Positions 36,760-47,536 of a stretch of 64,000 bases of DNA are shown one piece after another. This DNA is from Scleroderma bovista (taxonomy: Eukaryota; Basidiomycota; Agaricomycetes; Boletales; Sclerodermataceae). The notes beneath the pieces are model-generated. The model had not been told where the DNA came from. It worked only from the letters and a program-made list of their open reading frames with translations, and searched no databases. The DNA is taken from positions 1-64,000 of the forward strand of contig JAYMGJ010000156.1 of assembly GCA_037178675.1 (NCBI GenBank). Reading direction: 5' to 3'. A program made the translations under genes and the position numbers. Numbering within the stretch: the stretch's first letter is position 1; each line of letters starts with the position of its first letter.

Positions 36760-37721
36760 TCAGCCCCACAACGTGAGTTTTGTAAGCGGCATGCCATGTT
36801 CGTTGGAACGTGCAATGAAGAGGGCACCAAGCCGCGTGGCTAACGGCCGGTTTCATGAAATTGAGTAATGAATCACAGCAATGTAGAGATGATATACTGA
36901 CCTCCAGAAATCCCACAACCATGGCATGGCGTAGCAGACAATCCGGCATTCTCCAATGCTGTTGTCATCTGGCCATATGTACCACGGAACAAGGAGGCTG
37001 GACAGCTGTCCTTTGTGGCCTGTGATCGCGAATTAGCACAAGAGTCGGTACCAGTGGACGGAGTTTCCATTCCAGCAGCTAAGACTGCAGCACCAATTGT
37101 CTTCTGCAAGCGCAATAGCCTCCGTTTAGGATGTACCTCTGGTTCATTCGGATGAACACGAAACTGTATATAGAGACCAGCCACTGGCACATTTGACTCA
37201 CTTGAAGATGTTTGTGGCGGTGGTGGGAGTGGTTTTGGCCCATGTGGCGGAATTACAATCCACGAAGACCGGATGTTACCCACGTCGGTGCTGCTGCACG
37301 GATGGGCGGGAGGAGTACGCGATGGATCATTCTCAAAAATGGCGCGACATGGTTTCCGCTTTAATAGCGAAGATGCAGAGCGTAAGGAGAATGGCTGAGA
37401 GAAGAGCCGACTTTGGAAAAGTGAAGTCCCCTTATCTGTATCCTTCCATAGAGGCAACGATGGAGAAGAAGGGGAAAGTAGGATGTCGCTGAAAGAGGAT
37501 GACGAAGACGATGGAGAATGGGGCTCAAGACGTGTCAAGGCAAGTTCAGTGAGCGACGAGAGCGATGGTGAGGTACGTTCATTGTCAGCTGAAGTATACA
37601 AACCATCTCCACTCTGTGGACTGTAGGCAAATGACGTGTCCCAAAACTCAGTCGAGTAAGGGATGCCAGAAGGGTTGACTCGGATTTCCTGAAACATTGC
37701 GGTGGTGGGGCCACAAGTCAC
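36760..37721 (-). CDS. Hypothetical Ser/Pro-rich protein
   Basis: Two exons (37721-36902 and 36839-36760) close to 299 aa; an inner Met at 37697 would shorten it by 8. I do not recognise the family. Residues 40-110 are a Ser/Leu/Pro-rich disordered stretch with a six-serine run. Then come LFSQPFSLRSASSLLKRKP, a PPHGPKPLPPPP proline tract, and a more ordered segment, VAGLYIQFRVHPNEPEVHPKRRLLRLQKT. The C-terminus carries CHGCG and, after the intron, ATRLGALFIARSNEHG. The intron (36901-36840) has normal GTCAGT...TTAG ends and keeps the frame. Confidence 0.55.
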
Positions 37722-39057
37722 CGCCTTTCGGCGAAGTTGCTAGAAACAAGCGAAGCGAATGACCAAACCCGACTTGAGCGCTCCTTGTGCACGATGCAGG
37801 CGAGATATCCTCGCCGTGAACACGTTGTAATGACACACGATGCCTTCAATGCCCCATAACAGCTGGCCAAAGCCCCAAAGGTCGATTTGCTTGTGCTCTG
37901 GGGTCTGGGCCCGCGAGTCAAGCACATTATATTGCTAAGAAAGACAGGAAGGTTGACGCGCAGAGATAAGAAAAGAAAACTTTATCCAAGCTGTGTTTCA
38001 AAGTCGTAGAACTTATCTGAGGGTTTAAGATGAACATGGGTCCGAGGCATCGTTTGACACAAGCGACGAGTGGGAACCACGAACATAAGGACTCCGAAAA
38101 GCGGCTTTGACGCAGCATCGGAGCGAAAATGATTGTCCTGACGTCGGGATTTTTGATTCATAACAACTGTCGTGAACGAGCCACAGACCGTCGTTGAGCT
38201 ACTAGCAACTGGTGCTGGCGTGCAACGCCCGACTTCAAACGACAGTTGACCAACCCAATTGATTTATTGTAGAGCACAGCCCAGGGCGCGCTTGCAGGCA
38301 AGAGCGCTTAAGCCAACGAATAAGACTTTGCCACACGGTCATTTACCTGGTTCTTGGGACAAAGGCTTCTCGTCAGGTGGAGTTCCAAGGGGTGGAGTCT
38401 GTACGTCAAGGGGACATTTGGACACAAACCAGTGGCAAAATGATCAATCGAATCATTTGGGTTGAATGGGCCAGGGTTATCAGTGGAGCCGATCCACGGA
38501 GTGACGTTCAACATCAGAATTCAACCCGAACGTTCCAACACATCCTGACCTTCGTTTCTCTGCAGTCACAAATCGGGGACATGTACTCGATAGTGGCGTC
38601 TGGGAGCTAACAAAGCATGCGGTGAGTAGAGAGCAAACTGAGCTTCGGAAGGGGACTTAGTATGAAACAGGGCGGATACTCCCATCGATAAGAGACAGAG
38701 CAGACTTCGAAGAAATAGCGTCGACCGCCCTACTGCTACTTTACTCCAGCTCACTGGCAGGTGGAGTCGCCTCAGCGTGCGCAGCTGTTTGTCGCGCTGC
38801 TTGCAAAGCCATCCAAAGTCGCTCACGGCCGCCCTTCAGCTTCAAAGCTTCAGCGATGACGTCGTTCAGTATACCTTCCTATTTGGGAATTCTAGTCAAA
38901 GATCTTGGTGGTTTCATCCAAAATATAAGGAGTCCCCTCAAAACCATGGCCAAAGCCCCTCATTCCGTGTGACTTCCACTGTGAAAGGAAACCACCGGTT
39001 GTCACCTTTGCGTATAAAAAGGTTCGTCTCCTTTCCGTACCCCCTCGCGCTCGAGTA
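37722..39057. other. 1.3-kb intergenic, hypothetical gene to DUF89 gene
   Basis: No convincing gene. Short open frames on both strands, such as a minus-strand one with HKQIDLWGFGQLLWG near 37890-37840, lack family support. The right end is the promoter of the DUF89 gene. Confidence 0.4.
39013..39020 (+). promoter_or_regulatory. Likely TATA box of the DUF89/ARMT1 gene
   Basis: TATAAAAA lies 38 bp before the ATG at 39058 and is followed by a CT-rich stretch, the usual arrangement of a fungal core promoter. Confidence 0.45.
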
Positions 39058-41040
39058 ATGCCTGAGTCCAGCTACTTCCCTCCGACGCCCTCTGCTTCCG
39101 ACTCCGAACAGGACAAGTTTACGATGTCATCTGTCCCTAATGGGAGCGGTGCTACCATCTCCCGTGCTAAAGGCGCGCCTGCACGTGTCACACTTCATCT
39201 TGGTCACTTGCCCAGCAAGAAAGACATAAAGGTGCCCTACCCACGCTCCCCCTCCAGAGTTCGTATATGGCCGTTTATCTTGCGAGATACTACGTTCTCA
39301 TATGGTGCACTCTGCGTCTATTTAGGTAGATCCCAATAACCCACCGTGGCCCGCCTTCCGCGGTTACCATGAGTACTCGTTCGCTCACGCGACTATGGGC
39401 GTACGACTGCCCACTATTCTTGGGAAGGCCATAGATGACGCGTCCCGCACGCTCAACGAACAATCTTCAGAAGACCTCATAATTGATCTCGTCAATTGCC
39501 TTGAGAGAATGGACGAACTCATGGCCGACCTCAGTGGGAACGCCAAATTAAGACCCATTGTCGACGACGGCGAAGCAGATGTACCCCTCTGGAACAAAGA
39601 AATCGCAAAGTATTTTCAAGGTCGGTCTGACGTTACACTTGGTGTTTATATATAGACTTCATCAATCCTTATCCATATACAGGAAAAGACTTCATGAATG
39701 CACCCTGGCTGTTTGCAGAGGCATACAAATACCGTCGTTTACATGAGTGTTTCAGCGTCAGTAAATACTGGAAAGGTTATGATGTCTTCTATCGCCAGAA
39801 GGTGGATACCCAATCTTTCTCGTTTCGCGGTCATTCCGCTGATGTCTTTAGTGTGACACCTTCTCCAGATCAGCAGAGGCTGTCTTCGAGCTCTCAATGC
39901 GATTTGCTGAGCCATTCAAGCACCAAGAAGGAATTCAGGATGCGGCAAAACTTGAAGCTCAGCGTCTCATGTTCCTAGAATTGACACAAGGTTCGTAACA
40001 TCCATCATTTATCGAATGTAGTAGAACCCGACCTCCAATAGTTTGCCTTTGGGGAAATGCCACGGACCTCTCACTCCTTATCAACATGTCCGAGGAACAA
40101 ATTAAATCCCTCCAGTCCACCGGTGGTGATCACCTCGCTGCTACGGAGAAGAATATCCTCGGCAATCACCTCAACAGGCTTTGGGAGACATTCAAGTCCC
40201 TTCGAGACCAAACTGGCGGTCGCATAGATTTCGTCCTGGACAATGCTGGATTCGAACTGTACTGCGACTGTGTTTACGGTGACTATCATATGATTGAGGA
40301 GTGCTGTTAACCCCCTTACATGACTTGTCAGCCGATTTCCTCATCCAGACCGGACTTGCCAAACAAGTCCGCTTCCATGGCAAACGATACCCCTGGTTTG
40401 TCTCCGATGTGACCAAAAAAGATTGGGAGTGGCTGTTGAATACCATGGTCTACGGACACCTTTTCCCGAAGGCTTCTGAGGTTGAAAGGGAGTCACTGAG
40501 GAGGCTCGGAGATCGCTGGAAGGCGAGTATTCCGTCCACTCATCGGAGGTTTGATCGGCCAGCTGACAGCCAGCCTCCAGCAATACGAGAAGGAGGGGAA
40601 ATGGGTGTACGAGCAGCATCCGTTCTGGTGTACAGGATACACGTATTGGGATTTGCATAGTGAGGCACCGGATCTGTTCTTGCACCTCTCGCGTTCGGAC
40701 CTTGTGTTCTTCAAGGGTGACTTGAACCACCGCAAGTTGACCTATGACTGCCATGCGCCAGCTAGTACGCCATTTGAAGTTGCCATTGGCCCCATGGCTA
40801 GTGCATCTGGAGCCCCAAGGATCTGCAGCTTGCGCACAATCAAGAGTGACGTCGTAGTTGGTCTCGGTGACGATGGTGACCTTATCGCAGAGAAACTTGA
40901 CAAGGAGGAGCCTGGTTGGAAGATAAGCGGCAAATATGTACGTCCTTTTCTGGTGTAACACGAACTATGAGCTGAAGCAAGTGTAGGCCATCGTGCTACT
41001 CTCGGAGGGCCGACCGGGGGAGAAGGTTCGTTTCGCATAA
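39058..41040 (+). CDS. DUF89/ARMT1-type damage-control phosphatase
   Basis: Eight exons (39058-39258, 39326-39620, 39683-39801, 39852-39990, 40042-40278, 40332-40522, 40581-40937, 40987-41040) give 530 aa. Members are metal-dependent phosphatases that clear reactive sugar phosphates such as fructose-1-phosphate; human ARMT1 was also described as a carboxyl methyltransferase (disputed). Visible family blocks are VDPNNPPWPAFRG, LPTILGKAID, the metal-site motif DFVLDNAGFEL followed by CDCVYADFLI, HPFWCTGYTYWDL, and FFKGDLNHRKLTYD. The first 65 residues are a Ser/Pro/Gly-rich extension of unclear role. Intron 6 (40523-40580) starts GCGAGT; without it the frame stops before the HPFWC block. It resembles yeast YMR027W. 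Confidence 0.92.
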
Positions 41041-41437
41041 TATTGGTATTTACTAGATGGCCTGCGTTCGAATGCGACTAGGCAAATTGCTGCTGTCGAT
41101 ATACCTTCTTCGAGGGTTGTAGCCGTTGTAGGTATCACTATGTTCCTATCGTTTTATGTAAACCTCTCAAATGAAACAAAACGCGTGACCTTGAAACTAC
41201 TGAGACTCCAGAAATCTTTTATCACTCTAGTGCAAATGTTAGTCGCCTCACACCAATGCCAGATTGCTATTTGAAACGAGTACAATGAGTTGGAATAGAG
41301 ATACAACAATTGTGCAGGTAAGGCGACAAGCGACGACATTAAGCTACTTGGGCTGGCGTGGAGTAACCACGTCACTAATACCTCACGTGGAAAACTGGGA
41401 ATGAACTAATTCACTTATCACGATGAAAAGATTTAGT
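41041..41437. other. Intergenic between two convergent genes
   Basis: 397 bp containing the 3' UTRs of the DUF89 gene and of the RING gene. No open frame of note. Confidence 0.5.
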
Positions 41438-43053
41438 CTATGCCACCCAGCCGGTGTCTGGGAAATACGGCGAATTGCGGGAGTTGTCCAGAGAACCATG
41501 CTGTTCGAGCATCGATGAATAGCCATTGCCACCACCGCCCCCGCTGGAACTGCCACCTGCACCACCGAACAGCGACCGGAGGTAGCTCGCACCACCACTG
41601 CCACCACCACCACTGCCTCGTCTAGAACTATTCGGGGACTGCGGTCGCGGAGGTGGTCGGTTTGGCGGAGATCCGTGCGAGTTCGGCCCAGGACCTCCTC
41701 CAGGGGGCTGGGGTTGAGCCACGAGCTGGTACCTGACAGCATTGGTGTAAGTAAAGGTATGACAGCATCTAGATTGGCGTGATACAAACCTGCAAACTGG
41801 ACAGGTTCCGCTCGATTTGAGCCAAGGTACGATACAATCTTGGTGGAACGGATGGTTACATGGAAGTGTCACGATAATAAGTTCACCATGATCTTCGGGA
41901 TGCAGGGTAAAATGTTCTTTGCATACTGCGCAGTCCTTTTCTAATAAAGGAGCTGGATGTTACTTGAGTGCGGAAGTAACCTAAGGGAGAGACATGTCAC
42001 GTACAGCCTTCTGTCAGAATATCCCTAGGCAAGTTCAATAATATGTCATCGGTCACAGGCACAGGCCGCCCAACAGCGGAATTCTCCATGAGTTGGGTCA
42101 TGATCTGATCAAGAGCTGTGGGGAGTCAAAATAATAATATTATAAAGATAGGAAAACGAACCTTCTTGATTGAAGACATAGTCTCTCCAGCGGCCGCCTT
42201 GCCCGAACAGATCTGAGAAGGGTTCTGCACGGCGGCCAGTCGGATCACGAGCCAACATGGTTAATAAATATTGAGCCATAAGTATTCCATTAATGTCGCC
42301 GTCGTTGTCGTGACGGAGAAACCTAAAACAGCTGGAGTAGCAGTGTGGAGAAACGTCTCAGAACTCACTCGGACATCGTGGGCACATTGCTCTCTGTTTG
42401 GTTGGATGAACGCCCAAGTGTGTTTGAACCTCCAATAAAGACGCTTCTACCGCTTCTACCTGGCCTGCTGTGTATCTCAAACCGGACGCTACCGCCACCC
42501 TGTTATATGTGAGTACCAAAACAAACGAACAAGTCGAGTATAATTACCATGCCTCTGTCTGGTGTGCGCGATAGAACTGGAGGACTTGGGGGCGGAAATA
42601 AATCACGTTGCGAATCAAGGGCGTTTCTTAGGCCGCCTGGTGGACAATGATCAAAGCCTGTGCATGGGTCGAGGGTATAGACTAACTCAAGAAATTGTCC
42701 GTGTGGCCAGGGAAGGGGGGATCATCGAAGTCATCTGGGACGTTATGTTGGAAGTTACGGGGGTCGTCTGACGGGTTCTCCAGCTTCAAGGGTGTTAGGT
42801 TAGGATACGCGTTACTAGCGAAGCAGCGCACCCTCTCCACAAAAGTGCTGCGACATGAAGCGCATATGGGATCGGGAGTCTGATGTGATGATGAGTGACA
42901 TTTCGACTGAGCTGAGTGAGAACAAGCGGACCATCAACGGTCTCATCTCAGCATGGCACTAGATAGTACGATGTGAGAATCGGTTGACAAGCGAGTCGGT
43001 TGAACGGCTGTACTGACTTCGTGACAGAACCACATGGGTTCTCGTGAAGACAT
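41438..43053 (-). CDS. RING-H2 E3 ubiquitin ligase with N-terminal zinc ribbon (RNF115/RNF126 type)
   Basis: A gene of about eight exons; the ends and several junctions were read, but exons were not summed. Exon 1 (from 43053) encodes [12 protein letters not shown]; after introns come CHAEMRPLM and [17 protein letters not shown]. Together they form a C10-x2-C13...C27-x2-C30 zinc ribbon as in Rabring7/RNF126. A disordered middle follows. The RING-H2 domain is CAVC...CNHPFHQDC...CPVC, interrupted by an intron just after CPVCR. The C-terminal 100 residues are Gly/Ser/Pro-rich (long GGGGSGG runs) and end in [11 protein letters not shown]. Proteins of this kind ubiquitinate misfolded or membrane cargo with E2 enzymes. 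It diverges from the region upstream of riboflavin synthase. Confidence 0.85.
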
Positions 43054-44213
43054 CTTGTCAAGTAGCGATAGGCAAGACTAACGGCAGTAATCGAAAGACA
43101 GGCGGGAATGTGCACACAGCGAACGCCGAACACAGTGGTCTTGGTAGTAGTGAAGCTGTGACTTGTCACCTACTGCTATGACGCTCAGGGTTTCCCATTC
43201 TTAGTCAACTCAGCCGTGTAAGTATTCGATGGACAGCCTGATGATCCCTCTTGTTCCCTATTATATGACCCACTGGCACTGTGAGATCATTCACTGGATG
43301 TCTCTGATAATAATCGCACTTTCGCATTTGGAGCATCGGTGACACCAATTTCTTAGGTTCTGGGTCCCTGCAGCCATCCCGCGCAGACATCTGATTGAAC
43401 AAAATGACCGCCGAAGCTGAGCTCAGGTCCGTACTCCAGGCGACCCTCGCTCTTGGCCGTTTGATGCCACCACACATCGAGCGTCGCCTACACCCCAACG
43501 CCCGTCAGTGTTCAACAACGCCTTGCCCGACATGATATTGGGCACGAAGAACTGCGATGAAATTCTAGTCGAACTCTTGTCCCCATTAGAGTAGGCTTCT
43601 CATTCATTGTGCTTTCTTTATGATCGGTTTATATCTTCTCCAAGGCTACCACTGAGTCACTTTTATACACCATAGTGATATACTCTCTTCTTGGTCTTCA
43701 TATGTTGCGGTAATCAATCGAGAATCTCTGAGACTGGGAGCCTCCTTCGGTAACGACAGTAAACTACTTCTCACCATAGCTCCCTCACTAAGTGCTGAAG
43801 GAACAACTACTCTCCTTCTCTTGCTCTGTTTCTCCCAGTTCATGCTACTGAGGGCGTGGATCTGAGGTCGTGCGACGGCCTTGAGGTGGTAGGACCTTTT
43901 GCAAGTAATCCGACGCAAAGAGTCCCACTGCACCCACTGTACACGCGGCCATTGATATGTAGAGTCTCGTCCTGGCGGGCAGTGCTATCAGGAATACAAG
44001 TCAGGCATGGGATACAAAGAAAATGACTTCGCCGTCCTCACTCTTGTATGATCCCCACAACGAGCGATTCCTTATGGACTGCGAGGATTGGACATTTGTC
44101 CGACTTTGTTGTGGTTGCGAAGATGTCATGGCTGACCAGGATCCGACGTTGTCCCGAGATGTTAAGGAAGCGAAACTCAAAGCGTTTGGGGCATTCCTTC
44201 ATCTTGAACCACC
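43054..44213. other. 1.16-kb region between RING gene and riboflavin synthase
   Basis: Contains one possible small + strand gene (43404-43675, listed separately). Other open frames, such as a minus-strand one at 43933-43646 and a + strand one at 44023-44265, show no family resemblance; the latter overlaps the RIB5 start in another frame and is probably chance. Confidence 0.4.
43404..43675 (+). CDS. Possible small gene, unknown function
   Basis: Three exons (43404-43503, 43569-43590, 43645-43675) would close to a 50-residue protein starting MTAEAELRSVLQATLALG, with normal GT-AG ends. The first exon reads as a helical segment ending PHIERRLHPNA. Intron 1, in the next frame, itself reads FNNALPDMILGTKNCDEILVELL, which looks coding. 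So either a one-base shift hides a longer continuous gene, or the splice is wrong. I recognise no family. Confidence 0.3.
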
Positions 44214-45086
44214 ATGTTCACAGGCTTGGTACGTTCTTGTACTCAGTGTCCATTGCAGTACTTAAGCTGACATCTAAATTATTCAAGGTCGAGCATCTGG
44301 GGACAGTGTCGTCTATAGAGCGCGACGAGGGGGGGTACACTCTCACAATATCAGACTCAGCCGCCATCCTAGGCGATTGCCACCTTGGCGACTCGATTGC
44401 GGTGAACGGTGCATGTTTGACAGTCACTGAATTCAACCCAGTGCAAGATGGAGGGTACTTCAAAGTATTCCTTGCCAACGAGACGCTGGCCAGAACCGAT
44501 CATGGTATATTCCTATTTCTGGCCTCGAAGATGTCCAACTTGACATACTCAACAGGTGATCGCGAGGTTGGCGAGAAAGTGAACCTTGAACGGGCAATGG
44601 CAGCTAACGCCAGATTTGGCGGCCATTTCGTTCAGGTGCAGAAGGATAAACAGTGCAGGTTGGGTGTTCGACTTACCCTACATTTTACAGGGTCACATTG
44701 ACACCACAGCAACAATTATTGATCGGCAAGCTGACGGCGAATCACTGCGGATGTGGTTCCGCCTCCCAGAGCCCACACCAGACCGACCATCCTTACTATC
44801 CTACTTCATTCCGAAGGGGTTTGTGACCATTGACGGGACATCGCTGACGTTGACGGAGGTCAACGACGCCGAACGCACGTTTGGGATAATGCTGATCAAG
44901 TATACCCAGCAGCATATCAACCTTGTGCAGAAGGCTAATGGTGCCATGGTGAATATCGAAGTCGATATGGTGGGCAAGTACGTTGAGAAGAGCGTAGTAG
45001 CCTGTCTGGGTGAAGAAGGCAGTGCCATACGAGAGCTGGTGGAAAAGATCGTCAACGACGTAGTGACCAGGCGACTTACTGCTTGA
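44214..45086 (+). CDS. RIB5: Riboflavin synthase
   Basis: Four exons (44214-44228, 44288-44504, 44556-44635, 44691-45086) give 235 aa; yeast Rib5 is 238. The enzyme dismutates two 6,7-dimethyl-8-ribityllumazine molecules into riboflavin plus a pyrimidine. It has two similar lumazine-binding barrels. The first opens with the invariant MFTGLVEHLGTV and has GDSIAVNGACLTV and NLERAM. The second has GHIDTTATI, FIPKGFVTIDGTSLTL and a final NLVQKANGAMVNIEVDMVGKYVE. Exon 1 is only 15 nt (MFTGL), so its splice decides the start. A C-terminal helix follows, as expected for the trimer. Confidence 0.95.
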
Positions 45087-45235
45087 ACATTCGAATGTAA
45101 CATTAGCTGCAATTGACGTGAGAAGGAAACCCGATGCCACCAAATTATATTATGTACTATGTAATATGTAGTACTGAATCAACAACTCACTCTGTGTGGT
45201 CACTTGGAAAGAAATCCTCTGCATGTTTCCAAGCA

Positions 45236-47151
45236 ATGGATGTTCCACTCAAGAGAAAGGTGAGTCCGAGTCCATGTTCGAGCTCTTGTCTGGGTTTCTA
45301 CTTCTTTGCAGATTACCGCGAAACTCGATTATAATGCTGGAAGCACTTCCACTCGCAACCAACCTCCATCCAGACCAGGTTCGCCATTAAAGCGTCCTCC
45401 TCCCTCTCCTCTGTCGCCGCCGCCATTCCGTCCTAAGGCCAAGATTAATGGCACCCCCACTGTCCGAAAGTTGTCTAGCTTCAGCTCGCTGAATGCTGCC
45501 AAGTCGAATGGCGTTTCACCTAGTGTCTCCAGACCCGGTTCACCTTTTAAATCCTTGCATCCTATCACGAACGGCTCACCGTCACTAACTAATCATGTCA
45601 AAGCTCAATTCTCTTCGCGATCCCCGACCAAATCTCCTGGTCATACTCAAGTTAACCAACCAACCCCCGAGTCGCGTCAACGCTCACTTACATCTGCGTT
45701 ACCTAATCTCAAGCCACCTTCTCCGGATGACAGACCACGGAGTGGTAGTATTGGCTTGTATCATGTATTCCCTTCTCCAGACATGAAGACACGTCAATCA
45801 CAAGAGTCACCCATATCCGACCGCTCCATTCCGGAAAGTGACCGGGGAAATTCGCCCCTCTTGCCTCCAGCCAAGATCAAATCCAAGGTGTCCGGCCTTG
45901 CAAAGGCTCTAAACACCAGTGATACATCATCTCCCCTGACCAACACACGTCCAATCAACTCCCGAGCACGAGCACCATCATTAACCTCCAGCATCTCGTT
46001 AAACCCTTCTACTTCATCACCACCATCCAACTCCATTTTTTACCCGATCACGACTGCCACACCTGCAGCTAACCCCCATCGTTACACATCACCACGACCT
46101 GTACCACCATTTTCCCGCAACCACCAAACTTTCGTGTCTACCCAGGATGTACCCGCTTCAAAGAAGCCACCATTGGTTCCCAAGATCGATCCCGTGTCCA
46201 TTCCTTTACCTCCACATTCTCCCCCAATATCTGCATTGTCGCTCTCTTCGAAGTCCTCAGTCTCCCAAACTTCAATGTCGTCGAAAAACGATACTTCGTT
46301 ATGTGGGGCTAAGAGCGTATCAACAGTTGGATCCCACAGACATGGTCAAAGTGTCGACTGGAAGGGTACACTTGGTACACTGAGCCTTTCGTCTCAAATC
46401 AATCATGTATTTTCAAATGACCGGGGAGGTAACCCTGGACTTGAAAGTGATGTAGAATCTGGAGAAGAATCTAAGCCGCAGTCGAGGGCTGAGGCGAAGA
46501 CGAATCGAAAGGTCTGATTTGCTTCACCTCGAGTGCCTTTCCTTTAATTAACTCACCTTTATGGCGGAATCGCAGATAGCTGATCTCGAGATTACCAACC
46601 GCTCCCTCCTTGCAATCAATGCCTCCCTTGAAACGACGAAGAACCGTCAAGCGAAAGAGATTCGAGATCTTCGGCGTAAATTGCGAGAGTCAAGACTGAT
46701 TCTTCCCCCACAAACGTTCATGGCCCTCAAATCCGCGTCTTCCGGTGACGACGGTGATGTTGACCAAGATGGTGACGATGACGATAGTGAGGATATAGAG
46801 GGAGCGGAAGATGAAGGCTTCCAACGAGTACGATGTCTACTTGACACTCTAATCCAATCCGGCAAACGTGCACTAGAGAGCACATCAGAAGACTTTAGAG
46901 AAGGCCCTGCCAAGGTCCTTAATGCGGATGAACTTCGCTATTGGCGAGATTCGGGGCCGCATACTGCTTCCACCAGCGACCAAGCCAATAATCATGACGA
47001 AGATGGAGATGATCGGACAACCCGCGGATGGCTGTCGCCTGCGCATGTAGCGGCACCAGACAGTGATTCTGAATCTTTCCACAACACTGACGGCTACTCC
47101 CCAGGACCTACATTGTCATTACCTCCCCCCATCACAATTACTCCTTCATGA
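45236..47151 (+). CDS. Ser/Pro-rich disordered protein with short coiled coil
   Basis: Three exons (45236-45259, 45312-46511, 46576-47151) give 599 aa. No known family recognised. Residues 9-390 are disordered, with repeated SP and PLKRPPPSP-like motifs (SRPGSPLKR, SRPGSPFKS, RSPTKSPG), many of them possible proline-directed kinase sites. Residues about 409-455 form a coiled coil (IADLEITNRSLLAINASLE...). An acidic run rich in Asp and Glu follows, and a helix EGFQRVRCLLDTLIQSGKRAL. The tail is again Ser/Pro-rich. Exon 1 encodes just MDVPLKRK; both introns are standard. Confidence 0.7.
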
Positions 47152-47536
47152 TTTATGTCATCCGTGTCATTCATATCCACTGCATATGTCAGGTTAGACG
47201 TCACGATCCAATCACGACCCATTATGCATTTTGATACCCACCAAGGCCGTGTCGATAATCGCACATTGTCCTTCTATCTCCCGCAATGGAGCTGTACATC
47301 CTAGGCAAGTACTTACTTCACGTCGCATATGCAGGGACCATATTATTAGTGGAGTGATTACATAGTACCACTGAAAATGGTCATATCATAGATTTTGAAA
47401 CCAGAACACTCGTCACTCAGATGAGCACCACTATCCCTTGAATTTCCACTACACTATCATAGGTTGTGTGCGTTCTCGTGAAATAATCGCTTCATGCGGT
47501 GTCTATATGTGAGGATAATGTGTTGGTCTGTGTGTA
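47152..47536. other. Intergenic between convergent genes
   Basis: 385 bp between the Ser/Pro-rich gene and the myosin stop codon, with both 3' UTRs expected here. No coding signal seen. Confidence 0.5.

Noticed and set aside
37718..37927. Minus-strand segment with DLWGFGQLLWG, faintly like a kinase DxWSFG motif
   Set aside because: Only a few residues match, without any other kinase motif nearby.
41500..41700. GGT/CCACCA-rich tract taken first as a microsatellite
   Set aside because: It is in frame and encodes the Gly/Ser-rich tail of the RING ligase, so it is coding low complexity.
42588..42638. A 29-nt intron in the RING gene
   Set aside because: A later AG in the same frame gives a normal 50-nt intron (FLS joined to GLRNALDS), so the ultra-short intron is not needed.
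44023..44265. 80-codon + strand frame overlapping the riboflavin synthase start
   Set aside because: The enzyme's invariant MFTGLVEHLG start is in another frame and begins at 44214; the longer frame is an overlap by chance.
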